64,000 nt of DNA from Cellulomonas iranensis NBRC 101100 = JCM 18110 (GTDB taxonomy: Bacteria; Actinomycetota; Actinomycetes; Actinomycetales; Cellulomonadaceae), in assembly GCF_001552375.1 (NCBI RefSeq), contig NZ_BCRB01000002.1, forward strand, positions 31,595-95,594, read 5' to 3'. The notes beneath the pieces were generated by a model. The model was not told the origin of the DNA and searched no databases. It worked only from the letters and a program-made list of their open reading frames with translations. The position numbers and the translations under genes were made by a program. Below are positions 61,546-64,000 of this stretch, in pieces; the first letter of the stretch is position 1, and every line of letters begins with the position of its first letter.

Positions 61546-62771
61546 GCCGCCACCTCGCTCGCGACCGCGGGGACCCGCACCTCGAGCACGAACCGGTCGC
61601 CGTCGGTCGCCGCGCTCACGGCACCGCCGAGCGGCGCGAGGCGCTCGGTCAGCCCCCGCAGCCCGGCACCACCCCCGGGCCCGGCCGGGCGGGCCCGGAC
61701 GCCGTCGTTCGCGACGCGCAGCAGCACGTCGCCCCCGCCCTGCGCGACCAGCGCGAGCTCGCACGTGCGCGCGTCGGCGTGCCGCACGACGTTGGTCGTG
61801 CCCTCGCGCACGGCCCACGCGAGCGCCTCGGCGGCCACCGCGGGGAGGCCGCGCGCGACGTCCTCGCCCGTGACCCGCACCTCGACACCCGCCGAGCGCA
61901 GCACCGACCGCGCGCCGACGAGCTCGGCCGCGAGGTCGGCGGCGCGGTACCCCTCGACGACCGCGCGCACCTCGCGCAGCGTGTCGTGCGCGAGGTCGCG
62001 CACCTCGAGCATCTGACCGCCCGCGCCGTCACGCCCGCGGGACGCGAGCTCGGCCGCGAGCTCGCTCTTCACCGCGACGGCCGTCAGCGCGCGGCCGACG
62101 ACGTCGTGCAGGTCGCGCGAGAACCGCAGCCGCTCCTCGGCGACCGCGAGCCGCGCGTGCGCGACGCGCGCCCGCTCGAGCTCCCAGACCACCGCGACCG
62201 TCCACGCCGACGCGCGGTACGACAGCACGACCGCGGCGGCGGACACGGACACCAGCAGCGTGCGGACGACCTCGTCCGAGGTCGCGCCGGCGGCGGCCCG
62301 CACGCTCAGCACGGCCGCGACGGCGCCCAGCAGCAGCGCCAGCAGCGGCACGGTGCGCAGCAGCGGCGACAGCGCGCCGAGCGTCGCGACGACCACCACG
62401 AGGACCGCGCCGGTGCGCGGGTCGACGCGCAGCCCCTCGGATCCCCAGCCGCCGGTGCCTGCGAGCACCGCGACCGTCGCGACGCCCAGCGCGACGAGCG
62501 CGACGACCTGCCGCACCGACGGCCCGGTGCCGACCGACGCGCGCGCGAGCCCCGCGCGCAGGACGAGGACGCACGCCACGGTGTGCGCGAGCGTCAGCAC
62601 GACCGCCGGGACGACCCACGCCGCTGCGACGGGCCGCTGCGCGACGGCGAGCGCGACCAGCACCGGCTCGCTCGCCGACACCAGGTACAGCGACCCGCGC
62701 GTGTACGCGTCGAACTTCTGCGGCTCGCTCCAGCGGCCGAGCAGGCCACCGGGGCGCGTCGTGGTGCTCAC
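61542..62771 (-). CDS. Sensor histidine kinase, DesK-like
   Basis: A 409-residue HisKA_3-family kinase. The N-terminal half has about six membrane segments; His222 lies in RFSRDLHDVVGRALTAVAVK; the ATPase domain has REGTTNVVRHADA (N-box), LLRVANDGVRA (G1 region, with Asn-Asp-Gly) and GAGLRGLTERLAPLGG. DesK-like membrane sensors respond to membrane state; this is by family resemblance only. GTG 62771 is the best start before the first membrane segment. Partner of the response regulator at 60922. Confidence 0.9.
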   Translation of the reverse strand: MSTTTRPGGLLGRWSEPQKFDAYTRGSLYLVSASEPVLVALAVAQRPVAAAWVVPAVVLTLAHTVACVLVLRAGLARASVGTGPSVRQVVALVALGVATVAVLAGTGGWGSEGLRVDPRTGAVLVVVVATLGALSPLLRTVPLLALLLGAVAAVLSVRAAAGATSDEVVRTLLVSVSAAAVVLSYRASAWTVAVVWELERARVAHARLAVAEERLRFSRDLHDVVGRALTAVAVKSELAAELASRGRDGAGGQMLEVRDLAHDTLREVRAVVEGYRAADLAAELVGARSVLRSAGVEVRVTGEDVARGLPAVAAEALAWAVREGTTNVVRHADARTCELALVAQGGGDVLLRVANDGVRARPAGPGGGAGLRGLTERLAPLGGAVSAATDGDRFVLEVRVPAVASEVAA

Positions 62772-62836
62772 GGCACCAGCCTGCCAGGCGTCACGGACCG
62801 CCCGGACGGGCCGGGCGCCGGCCACGACCGCGGCGC

Positions 62837-63325
62837 TCACCCCAGCGCCGCGAGCGCACCGGTGCCGATGAGCGCGAAGAGCGCGCCCCACGCGACCACC
62901 GCGACCGACTGCCAGACCAGCACCTGACGGCGGTCGAGCCCCGCGGTCACCATGATGAACGCGGTCAGCGAGATCGCGAGGACCAGCGGCGCGAGCAGGC
63001 TCGCGACCGGCACGCCGAACCGGTCGACGCGCTCGACGACCTTCTGGCGGCGCGCGCTCACGGGCCGCTCGGTGCGGTTCGCGCGCCAGCGCCGCCGGGC
63101 GGCGCCGCCCGCGACGACGGCGACGACCACCGCGACGAGGTTGCCGAGCACGGCGGCGCCGGTCGCGAGCACGACCGGCACGCCCGTGACCGTGCCGACG
63201 AGCGCGCCGACGTACGACTCGAGGAACGGCACGAGGCCGATCGCCATGATCGCGAGGAACTGCAGGACGGGGTCGAGGCCCGCGACGAGCTCGGAGAGCG
63301 TGGTGTGGATGCCGTTGTCGAACAT
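62837..63325 (-). CDS. Small multidrug export family membrane protein
   Basis: A 162-residue protein with four or so membrane segments (residues 20-45, 48-72, 102-128, 135-158) and a basic cytoplasmic loop (ARRRWRANRTERPVSARRQK). The run AIMAIGLVPFLESYVGALVG is typical of the small multidrug export (COG2426-like) family; the transport role is by name only. GGAGG lies close to the ATG. It precedes the kinase gene by 65 bases and may be in its operon. Confidence 0.8.
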   Translation of the reverse strand: MFDNGIHTTLSELVAGLDPVLQFLAIMAIGLVPFLESYVGALVGTVTGVPVVLATGAAVLGNLVAVVVAVVAGGAARRRWRANRTERPVSARRQKVVERVDRFGVPVASLLAPLVLAISLTAFIMVTAGLDRRQVLVWQSVAVVAWGALFALIGTGALAALG

Positions 63326-63426
63326 GCCTCCAGCCTGCGGGCCGGTGCGGCGTCGACCCCGTGCGTCCGCTCACCGGTCCGCGGCCCGGCCGCACGGGCG
63401 AGGCATGACGTCCGTCACGGGTGCGC

Positions 63427-63460
63427 GGCGCGACCGGCCCCGACAGGGCCCGGTCGCGCC
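63427..63460 (-). terminator. 11-bp hairpin downstream of tsaD
   Basis: Perfect arms 63427-63437 and 63450-63460, with an inner CCC/GGG extension, 27 bases after the tsaD stop on the minus strand. Confidence 0.7.
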
Positions 63461-63486
63461 GTGGCCGGTCCAGGCCGTCGGTGCGG

Positions 63487-64000
63487 CTAGACCAGGACCT
63501 GCGTGAGCGGCATCGTCGAGTCGACGGGCAGGTCGAGCGGCGAGGGCGGCAGACCGCGGCGCACGACGGCGGAGCCGAGCGCGCCGATCATGGCGCCGTT
63601 GTCGGTGCAGTAGCGGATCGGCGGGATCCGCAGCTCGATCCCCGCCTCGGCGCAGCGGGCCGCGGCCATGTCGCGCAGCTGCGAGTTCGCGGAGAACCCG
63701 CCGCCGACCACGAGGGTCGAGACGCCCTCGCGCCGGCACGCGGCGATGGTCTTGGCCGTGAGCACGTCGGCGACGGCGGCCGCGAACGACGCCGCGACGT
63801 CGGGCAGCGGGACGTCCTCGCCGGCGTCGCGGCGCGCCTCGACCCACCGCGCGACGGCGGTCTTGAGACCCGAGAACGAGAAGTCGGTCGCGTGCTTCGC
63901 CTGGTCCTTGGGGGCCGTGAGGCCACGCGGGAACCGGATGGCCTCGGGGTCGCCCTCGCGCGCGAGCCGGTCGATGTGGGGGCCGCCGGGGTACGGCAGG
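63487..64000 (-). CDS. tsaD: tRNA threonylcarbamoyladenosine synthase TsaD, C-terminal part
   Basis: The last 170 or so residues of TsaD, with the start beyond the right edge of the window. The fragment begins [20 protein letters not shown], then [38 protein letters not shown] and the metal-ligand region [14 protein letters not shown], where the Asp binds iron. The N-terminal HxxxH metal site lies outside. TsaD transfers the threonylcarbamoyl group to A37 of tRNAs reading ANN codons. Stop is TAG at 63487. Confidence 0.95.
   Translation of the reverse strand, partial: LPYPGGPHIDRLAREGDPEAIRFPRGLTAPKDQAKHATDFSFSGLKTAVARWVEARRDAGEDVPLPDVAASFAAAVADVLTAKTIAACRREGVSTLVVGGGFSANSQLRDMAAARCAEAGIELRIPPIRYCTDNGAMIGALGSAVVRRGLPPSPLDLPVDSTMPLTQVLV

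Overview
The window is about 64 kb of very GC-rich DNA with dense, often overlapping genes (ATGA and GTGA junctions), frequent GTG starts and several apparently leaderless genes. A WhiB-family regulator, a BldM-type regulator, GuaB3, DtxR-type iron boxes, the guaA-DUF3817 pair and an actinobacterial Tad pilus locus point to a high-GC actinobacterium. My best guess, from overall gene content only, is Cellulomonas or a close relative. I saw no rRNA, tRNA, CRISPR array, insertion sequence or prophage.

Layout. 0-4.4 kb: end of a membrane protein, two stacked terminators, a conserved small membrane protein, then guaA-DUF3817-glycosyltransferase on the minus strand. 4.5-18.5 kb: a minus-strand Tad (Flp) pilus locus. 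In transcription order it holds a zinc-ribbon protein, CpaB, a CpaE-like ATPase fused to a TadE pseudopilin, TadE, the CpaF/TadA ATPase, TadB, TadC, a histidine kinase and response regulator, the Flp pilin, an OmpA-like lipoprotein, a TadG-like fusion, a very large prepilin-like protein, a lipoprotein and a DUF3592 protein. 18.8-24 kb: a DUF192 protein, a heterodimeric ABC exporter and SURF1. 24-30 kb: phosphoketolase, pta and ackA, which convert sugar phosphates to acetate plus ATP. 30-34 kb: a first iron-siderophore importer behind an iron box, with a fused permease. 34-36 kb: an aldehyde dehydrogenase. 36-45.6 kb: a sugar PTS block with fruR-fruK-IIA-IIBC-HPr-EI and a polyol dehydrogenase-mtlA-mtlF operon. 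46-50 kb: a second siderophore importer behind its own iron box. 50-56 kb: guaB3, guaB, a BldM-type regulator, a MerR-type regulator, a WhiB3/WhiD-type regulator and groES with a CIRCE element; this order resembles the guaB-whiD-groES neighbourhood of Mycobacterium and Streptomyces. 56-64 kb: a methyltransferase, a YbdK-type ligase, a PadR/HAAS-like pair, a two-component system, a small exporter and the end of tsaD.

The most unusual part is the Tad locus. One protein joins a cytoplasmic CpaE-like ATPase to a TadE pseudopilin across what looks like an intact prepilin-peptidase site, so it may be a polyprotein. A second protein carries the same type of cleavage site as the Flp pilin but would leave a mature protein of about 443 residues. 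The ABC exporter at 19.4-22.9 kb is also notable: its two ATPase domains have lost complementary motifs, so only one composite ATP site can be complete.
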